From positions 496,001-560,000 of the forward strand of contig NZ_JAYWTM010000004.1 in assembly GCF_036016195.1 (NCBI RefSeq): a stretch of DNA of 64,000 nucleotides, given 5' to 3'. This document shows, piece after piece, positions 33,848-44,200 of the stretch (its first letter is position 1; each line of letters begins with the position of its first letter). A model generated the notes under the pieces. That model was not told the origin of the DNA, made no database searches, and saw only the letters and a list, made by a program, of their open reading frames with translations. The stretch is from Brenneria populi. Its GTDB lineage: Bacteria; Pseudomonadota; Gammaproteobacteria; Enterobacterales; Enterobacteriaceae. The position numbers and the translations under genes were made by a program.

Positions 33848-35163
33848 TTCACCCAGGCAATATGCCAATCTGGCTCTCCCTCTTTCGCCTCGCCCTCCAG
33901 GGTGACGAACCAGCCAAGCGCCGCGATCAGCCGGTCATTATAGAAGAGCAGCGGCGTGCGATCGCGCCACCACGGCGGCACGCCCAGTTCTTGCCAAAGT
34001 TTTTTCATCGACCGGCCGCCGGCCCGCCCCACCCGATGCACGCGCCCCGCGGCGCTGAACCGAATGCTCACCAATTCCTGCGCGCGGGGCCGGCGAACTC
34101 GCGTGCCGTCCGCCGCCAGCGCCAACACGCCGGCCCCGTCGGGCAGCTCAAGCGGCCCGGCCGGCGGTCGCCAGGCTAATACGCGTTCTCTCAGCGATTG
34201 CATCAGCGGCAGCGCATAAAGATGCTGACGAAAACGCCTAATCTGCCACTGATTGAGCTGCAGCACCGGGTCGGCGTCCTGACGGCTGACGGCGACCTCA
34301 TCCCACAGCCGTTGCAGTTGCTCGCGGGCCGGCATCTGCACGCCCCGTTCAGCCAGCCAGCGGCGCAGCAATGCGCAGCGCCGCGCCGGACTCAGCGGCG
34401 CCAGCCCGCCGATGCTCAGGGAGCCATCCGGCCGGCTCAGCGCCCGCAGTGATTCGGCCAGCAGCTCATCAAGCAACTGTTCCTGCTCGGCGCACAGCTG
34501 CGCGCTGCGCGCCGCCGCCGCCGGGAAATGCGGCCAGCGTTCGCGGAGCTGAGGAAGAATGCGCCGGCGCAGAAAGTTACGATCGAAGCGCTCGTCCCGG
34601 TTGCTGTCATCCTCAATCCAGGAGAGCCGGTGGGAACGCGCGTAGGTTTCCAGGCGCTGGCGGGAAAAACCGAGCAGCGGACGCAACAGCCGATGGCCGC
34701 CCAGCGTGGTTTGCGCCGCCATGGCGGACAGTCCGGCGGGGCCGCTGCCCCGTTTGAGCGCCAGTAAAAAAGTTTCGCTCTGATCGTCGAGATGCTGCGC
34801 CGTCAGCAAAACCTCATCATCCAGCAGATGTTCACGCAGCGCCCGATAGCGCGCGTCCCGTGCCGCGGCCTCAATGCCGCCGCGCTGGACGTCGACGGTC
34901 ACGTCGAGCCGGGTAAACGGCACCTGCCACTGCCGGCATTGCCGCTCACAGTGTTCGGCCCAGCTATCCGCCTGCGGATTTAACCCGTGATGCACGTAAG
35001 CCGCGCGTAGTTCGATATGACGGCGCCGACGCAACGCCACCATCAGATGCAGTAGCACGCTGGAATCCACGCCGCCGCTGTAAGCCACCAGCGCTTTTCC
35101 ACATCCCTCGATTTGCGCAACCAGAGAGGTTAACAGCGGATCGTCCGCAGCGGTCTGGTTCAC
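33844..35163 (-). CDS. tilS: tRNA(Ile)-lysidine synthase
   Basis: TilS attaches lysine to C34 of the CAU-anticodon isoleucine tRNA, making it read AUA codons; it is essential. The PP-loop SGGVDS is at residues 29-34 when counted from GTG at 35163. That start has AGGAG seven bases upstream, just after the yaeR stop. A longer frame runs upstream into yaeR. Further landmarks are AAYVHHGLNPQADSWAEHC, GIEAAARDARY, AQHLDDQSETFLL, then LLRPLLGFSR and NFLRRRILP; the C-terminal tRNA-binding domain follows. The length is 439 aa (432 in E. coli). Confidence 0.94.
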   Translation of the reverse strand: MNQTAADDPLLTSLVAQIEGCGKALVAYSGGVDSSVLLHLMVALRRRRHIELRAAYVHHGLNPQADSWAEHCERQCRQWQVPFTRLDVTVDVQRGGIEAAARDARYRALREHLLDDEVLLTAQHLDDQSETFLLALKRGSGPAGLSAMAAQTTLGGHRLLRPLLGFSRQRLETYARSHRLSWIEDDSNRDERFDRNFLRRRILPQLRERWPHFPAAAARSAQLCAEQEQLLDELLAESLRALSRPDGSLSIGGLAPLSPARRCALLRRWLAERGVQMPAREQLQRLWDEVAVSRQDADPVLQLNQWQIRRFRQHLYALPLMQSLRERVLAWRPPAGPLELPDGAGVLALAADGTRVRRPRAQELVSIRFSAAGRVHRVGRAGGRSMKKLWQELGVPPWWRDRTPLLFYNDRLIAALGWFVTLEGEAKEGEPDWHIAWVK

Positions 35164-35167
35164 GGCG

Positions 35168-35557
35168 CTACTCCTCATACAGTTCCAAGGGCAGCCCATC
35201 GGGATCGCTAAAGAAGGTAAACCGCCTTTGCGTTTCAGAATCGATACGCACCGGTTCACAGCTTACCCCCGCCAGAGCGAGCGCGGCGATAGCCTGTTCG
35301 ACGCTCTCCACCGAGAAGGCCAGATGGCGCAGGCCGCGGGCTTCGGGGCGGCTAACGCGCGCCGGCGGATTGGGAAATGAAAACAGCTCAATGACGTAGC
35401 GTCCATTCAGCGCCAAATCCCCTTTCCAGGAATCGCGCTCGGCGCGATACACCTCACTCATCAGGGTAAACCCCAGAATATCGCAATAGAACCTTTTGCT
35501 GCGCGGATAGTCGGCGCTAACGATCGCAATATGGTGAACGCCATTCAGCTTTAGCAT
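35168..35557 (-). CDS. yaeR: VOC-family metalloprotein YaeR
   Basis: A 129 aa glyoxalase I-like protein of the vicinal oxygen chelate fold. It starts MLKLNGVHHIAIVSADYPRS, holds ELFSFPNPPARVSRPEARGL near residue 56 and ends FSDPDGLPLELYEE. The metal ligands would be H8 or H9, the glutamates near 56 and 125, and the histidine in LRHLAFSV. Its substrate is not known. It precedes tilS with a four-base gap, as in E. coli. Confidence 0.93.
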   Translation of the reverse strand: MLKLNGVHHIAIVSADYPRSKRFYCDILGFTLMSEVYRAERDSWKGDLALNGRYVIELFSFPNPPARVSRPEARGLRHLAFSVESVEQAIAALALAGVSCEPVRIDSETQRRFTFFSDPDGLPLELYEE

Positions 35558-35725
35558 AACCCGTTCCTGCTCCCTCTCACAGATTGATCTATATCATTTG
35601 ATGCGACGAATTTTATCACGCCTTTCGCTCAAAACGATTCACCTCTCAGACCGCCGGCCCCCGCTTGATAGTCTGTCTTAATGGCAGGCTCAGTCAATAA
35701 ATCCAAATAAATGAAAGGAGTCGGT

Positions 35726-37258
35726 ATGTTTGACCCGCAGATGTTTGTTTTGGGTAGTTCCCCGCTAATTGTTCTGATCGTCCTGATTCTTTGGTTAAAA
35801 ACGCCTGTACATTATTCCATTCTCATCGCACTGGGGCTGACATTAGCGATTGCCGCCGGGTTCTGGCGGTCATCGCCTGCAGATCTGCTGCTGTCGTCGC
35901 TGTATGGCGCCGCAAAGGGACTCTGGCCGATTGTAATCGTGATACTCGGCGCAATCTACAGCTACAACCTGATGCAGAAAACCGGCGCCATGGAGGTATT
36001 GAAAAACACGCTGGCGGCCATTAGCGACGATCCGCGCATTCAGGTTTTGCTGATCGCCTGGTGTTTCGGCGGCTTTCTTGAAGCCGCCGCCGGATTCGGC
36101 ACCGCCGTCGCCATTCCCATCAGCCTGCTGATTGCGCTGGGATTCGACCCGCTGAAAGCCGCCATCGCCTCGCTGGTGGCCAATACCGTACCGACCGCCT
36201 TCGGCGCCGTGGGCATTCCGGTATCGATTCTGGCGCAACAGACCGGGCTGCCGGTAACGGATCTCGGCGGCATGGTGATTATTCAGCTCGCGCTGTTCAA
36301 TTTGCTGTTGCCGTTTGTCGTCGTCGCCATCACCAACGGCGGCATCCGCGCGCTGCGCGGCGTGGTGTTTATCACCCTGATGTGCGGCGTCGCCTCGCTG
36401 GTGCCGCAGTATCTGGCGGCGGCCTACATCGGCGCCGAGCTGCCCGCCTTCGCCGGCAGCCTAGCGAGCATGGCGGTGGTGATGTGGCTGGCGAAACGGC
36501 GTCCGCGGACGCGATCCGCCGCTCAGACGGCGCCCCGAACCACCTACGGCCGCGGGCAGATGTTACGCGCCGGCGCCATCTATCTGCTAACCTTTATTTT
36601 TATCCTGCTGTGTTCTCCGCTATTTCCCGCGCTGAAACGATTTGTCGGACTGATCTCCAGCCAATTCCCTTTGGCGCTGAGCAACGGGCAAACGCTGCTG
36701 CTGAAAATTGAGTGGCTGGGCACTCCCGGCGTGCTGATTATCCTGGCGACGCTGATCGGCGGCGCCGTTCAGGGCGCGCGGCCGGGCCTGATGCTGGCGG
36801 TGCTGTGGAGCACCGTAGCGCAGTTGAAAAAATCCATCATCGCCATTTGCGCCATCGTCGCCATGGCGACGGTCATGGACACCAGCGGCATGATCGGCGA
36901 CGTAGCCAATTCTCTGGTGGCGGTCACCGGGCGCGGCTATGTGTTCATCGCGCCGCTAATCGGCGCGCTGGGCACCTTCGTCACCGGCAGCGATACCAAC
37001 TCCAATGTGTTGTTCGGCAAACTGCAAACGACGGCGGCGCAGCAGATAGGCGCCGACCCGCTATTGCTGGCGGCGGCCAACACCTCCGGCGCGACGGGCG
37101 GAAAAATGATCTCGCCGCAAAGCATCTCGATCGCGGTTTCGGCGACGCGCATGGAGGGACAAAGCAGCGCCATTATGTCCGGCGTACTGCGCTACTGCCT
37201 GATCTACATTGCCATTCTCGGGGTGAAGGTGAGCGCACTGTACTATTTTTTCTATTGA
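35726..37258 (+). CDS. lldP: L-lactate permease
   Basis: An inner-membrane lactate/proton symporter of the LctP family, with about twelve hydrophobic segments. Family landmarks are GAAKGLWPIVIVILGAIYSY, FGGFLEAAAGFGTAVAIP near residue 115, VANTVPTAFGAVGIPV and GALGTFVTGSDTNSNVLFG. The ATG at 35726 is preceded by AAGGAG at ideal spacing, so I prefer it to the ATG at 35711. The length is 510 aa, slightly short of E. coli LldP (551). It leads the lactate utilisation genes that follow. Confidence 0.92.
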   Translation: MFDPQMFVLGSSPLIVLIVLILWLKTPVHYSILIALGLTLAIAAGFWRSSPADLLLSSLYGAAKGLWPIVIVILGAIYSYNLMQKTGAMEVLKNTLAAISDDPRIQVLLIAWCFGGFLEAAAGFGTAVAIPISLLIALGFDPLKAAIASLVANTVPTAFGAVGIPVSILAQQTGLPVTDLGGMVIIQLALFNLLLPFVVVAITNGGIRALRGVVFITLMCGVASLVPQYLAAAYIGAELPAFAGSLASMAVVMWLAKRRPRTRSAAQTAPRTTYGRGQMLRAGAIYLLTFIFILLCSPLFPALKRFVGLISSQFPLALSNGQTLLLKIEWLGTPGVLIILATLIGGAVQGARPGLMLAVLWSTVAQLKKSIIAICAIVAMATVMDTSGMIGDVANSLVAVTGRGYVFIAPLIGALGTFVTGSDTNSNVLFGKLQTTAAQQIGADPLLLAAANTSGATGGKMISPQSISIAVSATRMEGQSSAIMSGVLRYCLIYIAILGVKVSALYYFFY

Positions 37259-37357
37259 TATCAATAAAATAAAACCAATTAAGCTGGAAGATAGCATTAA
37301 AAACCAATTTATCCGTATGGCGGTTTTAATCGTTAGTTAGTCATGGAGCACATGTCG

Positions 37358-38077
37358 ATGAACATTAATTTTTACGTCACCTGCCTTGGCGATGCCTTGA
37401 AGGCAAAGATGGCGCGTGACACGGTTCTACTGCTCGAGCAATTGGGCTGTAAGGTATTTTTCCCAGAAAAACAAGGATGTTGCGGCCAGCCCGCGTTAAA
37501 CAGCGGCTATGTCGACGGCGCCAAACCCGCGATGAAATCGCTGATCGCGGCGCTGGAAGAGAATAATTATCCGATCGTTTCCCCGGCCGGCTCCTGTACC
37601 TATGCCATTAAAAACTATGCCGGCTACCTTAGCGATGAGCCGGAGTGGGCCCGGCGCGCGCAGGCGGTCGCCGATCGCATGCAGGATCTCACTTCGTTTA
37701 TCGTTGATGTTCTCGGCGTGGTCGACGTCGGCGCCCGCCTGCCCGGTAAAGCGGTCTACCACCCTTCCTGCAGCCTGTCGCGCAAGCTCGGCGTCGTCGA
37801 CGCGCCGCTGACGCTGCTGCGCCATGTCGCTGGGCTGGAGCTGGTGCCGTTCGAGCATGCGGAAACCTGCTGCGGCTTCGGCGGCACCTTCTCGGTCAAG
37901 ATGGCCGAAATCTCCGGCGAAATGGTCAAAGAAAAGGTAAGGCACATGATGACGCCGCGGCCGGACTATCTGATTAGCGCCGACGTTAGCTGCCTGATCA
38001 ATATCGGCGGCAGACTCAGCCGGGAAAAACATCCCGTCAAGGTGATGCATATCGCCGAAGTATTGATGAGCCGATAA
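37358..38077 (+). CDS. lldE: Lactate utilisation protein LldE/LutA
   Basis: A cysteine-rich CCG-domain subunit of the LutABC iron-sulphur L-lactate dehydrogenase complex that oxidises lactate to pyruvate. The two CCG motifs are in KQGCCGQPALNSGY near residue 45 and in ETCCGFGGTFSVKMAEISGE (shorter in other families) near 173. The start MNINFYVTCLGDALKAKM matches E. coli YkgE; two in-frame ATGs just upstream are alternatives. The gene is 99 bases after lldP and 10 before lldF. Confidence 0.94.
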   Translation: MNINFYVTCLGDALKAKMARDTVLLLEQLGCKVFFPEKQGCCGQPALNSGYVDGAKPAMKSLIAALEENNYPIVSPAGSCTYAIKNYAGYLSDEPEWARRAQAVADRMQDLTSFIVDVLGVVDVGARLPGKAVYHPSCSLSRKLGVVDAPLTLLRHVAGLELVPFEHAETCCGFGGTFSVKMAEISGEMVKEKVRHMMTPRPDYLISADVSCLINIGGRLSREKHPVKVMHIAEVLMSR

Positions 38078-38087
38078 GGGGAGCGAC

Positions 38088-39509
38088 ATGTACTTAAAAA
38101 CCAGCAAAGTTGATTTCAGGCCACGCATCAGCGCGGAGATGCAGGACGAGATCATGCGGCGTAATGTCTCCATGGCGCAGGAGCGCATCGGCGCCAATCG
38201 ACAAAAAATGGTGGAAGAACTGGGAAATTGGGAGCAGTGGCGCGATCAGGCGGAGGCAATCCGTAACCACGTACTGGAAAATCTCGACGCCTATCTGTAT
38301 CAGCTGAGCGAGAAGGTGACGGAGAACGGCGGGCACGTCTTTTTCGCCCGCACCTGCGAACAGGCCACCGACTATATTCTGCAGGTCGCGCAAGCCAAAC
38401 AGGCGAAGAAGATCGTCAAGTCCAAGTCGATGGTCACGGAAGAGATCGGCATGAACCATGTGCTGCAGCAGGCGGGCATCCAGGTGGTGGAAACCGACCT
38501 GGGCGAATATATTCTCCAACTGGATGAAGATCCGCCGTCGCATATCGTGGTGCCCGCCATCCATAAAGATCGCCGCCAGATCCAGCGCATCCTGAAAGAT
38601 CGTCTGGGCTACGACGGCCCGGAAACGCCGGAAGCCATGACCTTATTCATTCGTCAGAAGATCCGCCAGGAGTTTCTCACCGCCGATATCGGCGTCACCG
38701 GCTGTAACTTCGCCGTCGCTGAAACCGGTTCGGTATGCCTGGTGACCAACGAAGGCAACGGGCGGCTGTGCACCACCCTGCCGAAAACCCATATCGCGGT
38801 GATGGGCATGGAGCGTATCGCCCCCAGCTTCGCCGAGGTCGACGTGTTGATTACCATGCTGTGCCGCAGCGCGGTGGGAGCCCGGCTTACCGGCTACAAC
38901 ACCTGGTTGACCGGCCCGCGTCAGGAAGGCGATATCGACGGACCGGAGGAGTTCCATCTGGTCATCGTCGATAACGGACGCTCCAAAGTTCTGGGCTCCG
39001 AATTCAGTTCGGTGCTGCGCTGCATCCGCTGCGGCGCCTGTATCAATACCTGCCCGGCCTACCGCCATATCGGCGGACACGGCTACGGCTCGATCTATCC
39101 CGGTCCTATCGGTTCGGTGCTCTCGCCGCTGCTGGGCGGCTATAAGGATTTTAAAGATCTGCCTTACGCCTGCTCGCTCTGCACCGCCTGCAACCAGGTC
39201 TGCCCGGTGAAAATTCCGCTGGCGCAGCTGCTGCTCAAGCATCGCCGCGTGATGGCGGAACAGGGAATCACCCCGAAAACGGAGCAGCGGATCATCAAAG
39301 TGTTCAACTATGCCAATGCCCACCCCGGCTTATGGAAAGTGGGGATGACCGCGGGCGCCAAAGTCGCCGGCTGGATGATCAAGGACGGCAAAATGCCGAT
39401 AAACATCGGCGCGCTTGGCGCATGGACGCAGGCGCGCGACCTGCCGGAAGCGGACGGCGAAAGCTTCCGCAGTTGGTTCAAACGCCACCAGTCCGAGGGG
39501 AAAAAATAA
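38088..39509 (+). CDS. lldF: Lactate utilisation iron-sulphur protein LldF/LutB
   Basis: The central subunit of the LutABC complex. The N-terminal two thirds form the LUD domain (SKSMVTEEIGMNHVLQQAGI, DIGVTGCNFAVAETGS). Residues about 305-365 hold two 4Fe-4S clusters, CIRCGACINTCPAYR and CSLCTACNQVCPVK. The length is 473 aa (475 in E. coli). The stop overlaps the next start by one base (TAATG). Confidence 0.95.
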   Translation: MYLKTSKVDFRPRISAEMQDEIMRRNVSMAQERIGANRQKMVEELGNWEQWRDQAEAIRNHVLENLDAYLYQLSEKVTENGGHVFFARTCEQATDYILQVAQAKQAKKIVKSKSMVTEEIGMNHVLQQAGIQVVETDLGEYILQLDEDPPSHIVVPAIHKDRRQIQRILKDRLGYDGPETPEAMTLFIRQKIRQEFLTADIGVTGCNFAVAETGSVCLVTNEGNGRLCTTLPKTHIAVMGMERIAPSFAEVDVLITMLCRSAVGARLTGYNTWLTGPRQEGDIDGPEEFHLVIVDNGRSKVLGSEFSSVLRCIRCGACINTCPAYRHIGGHGYGSIYPGPIGSVLSPLLGGYKDFKDLPYACSLCTACNQVCPVKIPLAQLLLKHRRVMAEQGITPKTEQRIIKVFNYANAHPGLWKVGMTAGAKVAGWMIKDGKMPINIGALGAWTQARDLPEADGESFRSWFKRHQSEGKK

Positions 39510-40213
39510 TGCTTAACCAACAAAACCGTGACGACTTTTTAGCGGAAATCGCCAGACAACTGGGGCGGGACGTACGCCATACGCCGATCGGCGCGCCGTC
39601 GGAAACCCCGCTGCTGGCGCAGACGCGCCTGACGGAACTGTCGGCGGACCAGCGCTGCCAGGCGTTTGTCGATTTCGCCCGCGCCACGCTGAAAGCCGAC
39701 TGCGTGCTGACCTCCTCAGAGGCGCTGCTGGAAAGCCTGCTGGCGCTGTGCGAAAAATACGGCCAGGCTCCGGTGATCGTCAGCGGCGACGCGCGTTTGG
39801 CCGAGCTGGGCGTTACCGAGCGGTTGCAGCAGCGGTTCAACGCCCACGTCTGGCGCCCCGACGCGCAACAGGAGAATATCCGCCTGGCCGAGCAGGCGAA
39901 GATCGGCGTGGTCTACGCCGAAGCGGGGCTGACCGAGTCCGGCGGGGTAGTGCTGTTTTCCGCGCCGGAGCGCGGCTGCTCCATCAGCCTGCTGCCCGAA
40001 ACCTCTATCTTTGTGCTGCGCAAAAGCGACATTCTGCCGCGCGTGGCGCAGCTGGCGCAGCGGCTGCGCGCGATGGCGCAAAACGGCGAGCGGATGCCCG
40101 CCTGCATCAACCTGATCGCCGGCCCCAGCTCCACCGCCGATATCGAGCTGATTAAGGTCATCGGCGTGCACGGGCCGGTCAATGCGGCGTATCTGATTAT
40201 CGAAGATCGCTGA
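39509..40213 (+). CDS. lldG: Lactate utilisation protein LldG/LutC
   Basis: The third subunit of the LutABC complex, 234 aa, with a LUD domain. It starts MLNQQNRDDFLAEIARQLGR and holds VYAEAGLTESGGVVLF near residue 133 and INLIAGPSSTADIELIKVIG then VHGP near the end. The start at 39509 is set by the one-base overlap with lldF; the frame is open further upstream only as a shadow of lldF. Confidence 0.94.
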   Translation: MLNQQNRDDFLAEIARQLGRDVRHTPIGAPSETPLLAQTRLTELSADQRCQAFVDFARATLKADCVLTSSEALLESLLALCEKYGQAPVIVSGDARLAELGVTERLQQRFNAHVWRPDAQQENIRLAEQAKIGVVYAEAGLTESGGVVLFSAPERGCSISLLPETSIFVLRKSDILPRVAQLAQRLRAMAQNGERMPACINLIAGPSSTADIELIKVIGVHGPVNAAYLIIEDR

Positions 40214-40237
40214 CGCCGAAACGGACCGCGTCATAGA

Positions 40238-40271
40238 AAAGAAAAAGCCCGCGATCCTAAGGATCGCGGGC
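40238..40271 (-). terminator. Terminator of the accA transcript
   Basis: A perfect 11-base stem GCCCGCGATCC / GGATCGCGGGC with a three-base loop (40247-40271). On the minus strand it is followed by TTTTTCTTTTCT, so it terminates the accA transcript; on the plus strand it lies just after lldG but lacks a T run. Confidence 0.85.
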
Positions 40272-40295
40272 CCAGACGCCGGTAAGGATGGATAT

Positions 40296-41255
40296 TTAGC
40301 AGTAGCCGTAATTCATCAGCCGCTGATAGCGGCGGTTAAGCAGCTCGTCTTCATCCAGCGCATCCAGATCTTCAAGATCGGACAGCAGCTGCGCCTTCAG
40401 CGATTCGGACATCGCCGCCACGTTGCGATGCGCGGAGCCCAGGGGTTCCGGAATAACGCTGTCAATCAGCTTCAACTCTTTCAGGCGCGGCGCCGTAATG
40501 CCCATCGCTTCCGCGGCCAGCGGCGCCTTATCCGCGCTTTTCCACAGAATAGAGGCGCAGCCTTCCGGCGAAATCACCGAATAGGTGCTGTATTGCAGCA
40601 TATTGACCTTATCGCCGACGCCAATCGCCAGCGCGCCGCCGGATCCGCCCTCGCCGATAACGGTACAGACGATGGGCACGCGCAGGCAAGACATTTCCCG
40701 CAGGTTGCGGGCGATGGCTTCCGACTGGCCGCGCTCTTCCGCTCCGACGCCGGGATAAGCCCCCGGGGTGTCGATAAAGGTGATGATGGGTAATTTAAAG
40801 CGCTGCGCCATTTCCATCAAACGCAGCGCCTTGCGATAGCCTTCCGGCGCCGGCATGCCGAAGTTACGCCGGATTTTTTCTTTGGTCTCACGTCCTTTCT
40901 GATGACCAATAATCATCACCGGACGTCCGTCCAGACGCGCGATGCCGCCGACAATCGCCTTGTCGTCGGCATAGGCGCGATCGCCCGCCAGTTCATCAAA
41001 ATCGGTAAAGATGTGTTTGATGTAATCCAGCGTATAAGGCCGCATGGGATGACGCGCCAGCTGGGCGACTTGCCAGGCGCCCAGATCGGAGAAGATTTTG
41101 CGCGTCAGTTCAACGCTCTTCTCACGCAGGCGCTGGACCTCTTCATCCAGATTAATATCTAATTTTTCGTCTTGACGGCTGACTGCGGTCAGCGAGTCAA
41201 TTTTCGCTTCCAACTCTGCAATCGGCTGCTCAAAATCAAGAAAATTCAGACTCAT
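40296..41255 (-). CDS. accA: Acetyl-CoA carboxylase carboxyltransferase subunit alpha
   Basis: AccA, with AccD, transfers the carboxyl group from biotin to acetyl-CoA to form malonyl-CoA, the first step of fatty acid synthesis. The 319 aa length equals E. coli. Landmarks are MSLNFLDFEQPIAELE, KIRRNFGMPAPEGYRKALRL, FIDTPGAYPGVGAEERGQSE and CTVIGEGGSGGALAIGVGD, which form the acyl-CoA site. It is 12 bases after dnaE and ends the large minus-strand cluster. Confidence 0.98.
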   Translation of the reverse strand: MSLNFLDFEQPIAELEAKIDSLTAVSRQDEKLDINLDEEVQRLREKSVELTRKIFSDLGAWQVAQLARHPMRPYTLDYIKHIFTDFDELAGDRAYADDKAIVGGIARLDGRPVMIIGHQKGRETKEKIRRNFGMPAPEGYRKALRLMEMAQRFKLPIITFIDTPGAYPGVGAEERGQSEAIARNLREMSCLRVPIVCTVIGEGGSGGALAIGVGDKVNMLQYSTYSVISPEGCASILWKSADKAPLAAEAMGITAPRLKELKLIDSVIPEPLGSAHRNVAAMSESLKAQLLSDLEDLDALDEDELLNRRYQRLMNYGYC

Positions 41256-41267
41256 AGTATTCCTATA

Positions 41268-44200
41268 TTAGTCAAATTCCAGTTCCACCTGCTCATTACC
41301 CACTACGGTGCGCAGATCGTTCAGCAGCGCATCGGTCGGCGTTATCCGCCATGCCGCCCCGAAGCGTAGCCGGGCGCGCGCATCTTCGCGCTGATAATAA
41401 AGATGCACTGGGATCGTCCCCGATCGATGAGGTTCCAACGATTCGCGGAGACGGTTCAATAGCTGGTCATCAATTTGCCTGTCAGTCAGGGAGATAGCAA
41501 GCCCGCGCGCATATTTTTCCCGCGCTTCGCTGATATCCATTAACTCGCGGACGGTCATTTTAAGTCCGCCGCTGAAGTCATCAAAGCTGACCTGTCCACT
41601 GGCGATCAGAATACGGTCTTTTTCCAATAAATGCTGGTATTTTTCCAACGCATCGGTAAACAGCATTATTTCAAGGCGACCGGATCGATCGTCCAGCGTA
41701 CAAACCCCAATACGGTTTCCCCGTTTGGTCACCATGACCCGCGCGGCCAGCACCAGTCCCACGGCGGTGGTCATTTTGCCCCGATCCGTCGGGTGCATAT
41801 CTTTTAAACGTACGCCGCCGGCGTAACGTTCTATTTCCTTAATATATTGGGTTATGGGGTGCCCGGTCAGATAGAGCCCCAGCGTCTCCCGCTCGCCGTC
41901 GAGCACCACCTGCTCCGGCCACGGCGCCACCGTGCTGTAGGACTGTTCAACCTGCTCGGGCGCATCCGCCAGCACGCCGAACATATCCACCTGGCCGATG
42001 GCTTCCGCCTTGGCGTGCTGGTCGGCCGCCTTCAGCGCGTCGCCCAGCGAATTCATCAGCGCGGCGCGGTGCGGCCCCAGGCGATCGAACGCCCCGGACA
42101 TGATCAGCTTCTCCAACACCCGGCGATTCAGCTTCTTAATATCGGTACGGGCGCAGAGATCGAACAGCTCTCTGAAGTAGCCGCCCTGATTGCGCGCTTC
42201 AATAATCGCCTCAATCGGCCCTTCGCCCACGCCTTTAATCGCGCCGATACCGTAAACGATCTCGCCGTCATCATTGACGTGGAAATGGTAAAGCCCGCTG
42301 TTAATGTCCGGCGGCAGAATTTTCAACCCCATGCGCCAGCATTCGTCCACCAGCCCCACCACTTTATCGGTGTTATCCATATCGGCGGTCATCACCGCGG
42401 CCATGAACTCCGCCGGGTAGTGCGCTTTTAGCCACAGCGTCTGATAAGAGACCAGCGCATAGGCGGCGGAGTGCGATTTATTAAAGCCGTAGCCGGCGAA
42501 TTTTTCCACCAGGTCGAAGATTTTCATCGACAGTTCGCCGTCGACGCCGATCCTTTCCGAGCCCTCTTTAAACACCGAGCGCTGCTTCGCCATCTCTTCC
42601 GGTTTTTTCTTACCCATGGCGCGGCGCAGCATATCCGCGCCGCCCAGCGTATAGCCCGCCAGCACCTGGGCGATCTGCATCACCTGTTCCTGATACAGGA
42701 TAATCCCGTAGGTCGGCTCCAGCACCGGCTTCAACGATTCATGCTGCCACTCGATATCCGGATAGGAGATGGCTTCGCGCCCGTGCTTACGGTCGATAAA
42801 GTTATCCACCATGCCGGACTGCAGCGGACCGGGACGAAACAGCGCCACCAGCGCGATCATATCTTCAAAGCAGTCTGGCTTCAGGCGCTTGATCAGATCC
42901 TTCATGCCGCGCGATTCAAGCTGGAATACCGCGGTGGTTTCCGAGCGTTGCAACATGTCGAAGCTCTTTTTGTCATCCAGCGGAATGGCGGCGATATCGA
43001 CCGGCTCCAGCCCCTGCTTCGCCCGCCGGGCGTTAATCATCTCCAGCGCCCAGTCGATGATGGTCAGCGTACGCAGCCCCAGGAAGTCGAACTTCACCAG
43101 CCCGGCGTATTCGACGTCGCTCTTATCGAACTGGGTAACCGGATGATTACCCTCCGCATCGCAATAGAGCGGCGCAAAGTCGGTGATCTTGGTCGGGGAG
43201 ATAACCACCCCGCCCGCATGCTTGCCCGCATTACGCGTCACGCCTTCCAGCTTACGCGCCATGTCGATCAGGGCCTTGACTTCCTCATCCGCTTCATAGA
43301 TTTCGGGCAGTTGCGGTTCGGCGGCGAACGCCTTCTCCAGCGTCATCCCCGGGTCGGGCGGCACCAGCTTGGAAATCCGGTCCACAAAGCCATAGGGATG
43401 CCCGAGCACCCGGCCCACATCGCGGATCACCGCTTTGGCGGCCATGGTGCCGAAGGTAATGATCTGCGATACCGCGTCGCGCCCGTACATATCGGCAACG
43501 TGATCGATGACGCGATCGCGCTTCTCCATACAGAAGTCGACGTCGAAGTCGGGCATGGAAACGCGTTCCGGGTTAAGGAAACGTTCGAACAGCAGGTCGA
43601 ACTCCAGCGGATCCAGGTCGGTAATTTTCAGCGAATAGGCCACCAGCGACCCGGCGCCCGAACCGCGCCCGGGCCCGACGGGGACATCGTTGTCCTTGGA
43701 CCACTGAATAAACTCCATCACGATCAGGAAGTAGCCGGGGAATCCCATCTGGTTGATAACCTGAAGCTCGATCTCCAGGCGTTCGTCATATTGCGGGCGT
43801 TTGGCGGCGCGCTCCTGCTCGTCGGGGAACAGGAACGCCAGACGCTCTTCCAGACCCTCTTTGGCGCGCTTAACCAGATAATCCTCGGTGGACATGTCGC
43901 CGGTCGGGAACTGCGGCAGAAAATATTCGCCCAGCCGAATGGTCACGTTACAGCGTTTGGCGATTTCAACGCTGTTGATCAATGCTTCGGGGATATCGGC
44001 AAACAGCTCGCACATCTCGTCTTCGCTGCGCATATACTGCTGCGGGCTGTAGTTGCGCGGCCGTTTGGGATCGTCCAGCGTATAGCCGTCATGGATCGCC
44101 ACGCGGATTTCGTGCGCCTCGAAATCCTCTTCGCTGATAAAACGCACATCGTTGGTGGCCACAACCGGCAGGTCGTATTTGGCGGCCAACTCCACCGCGG

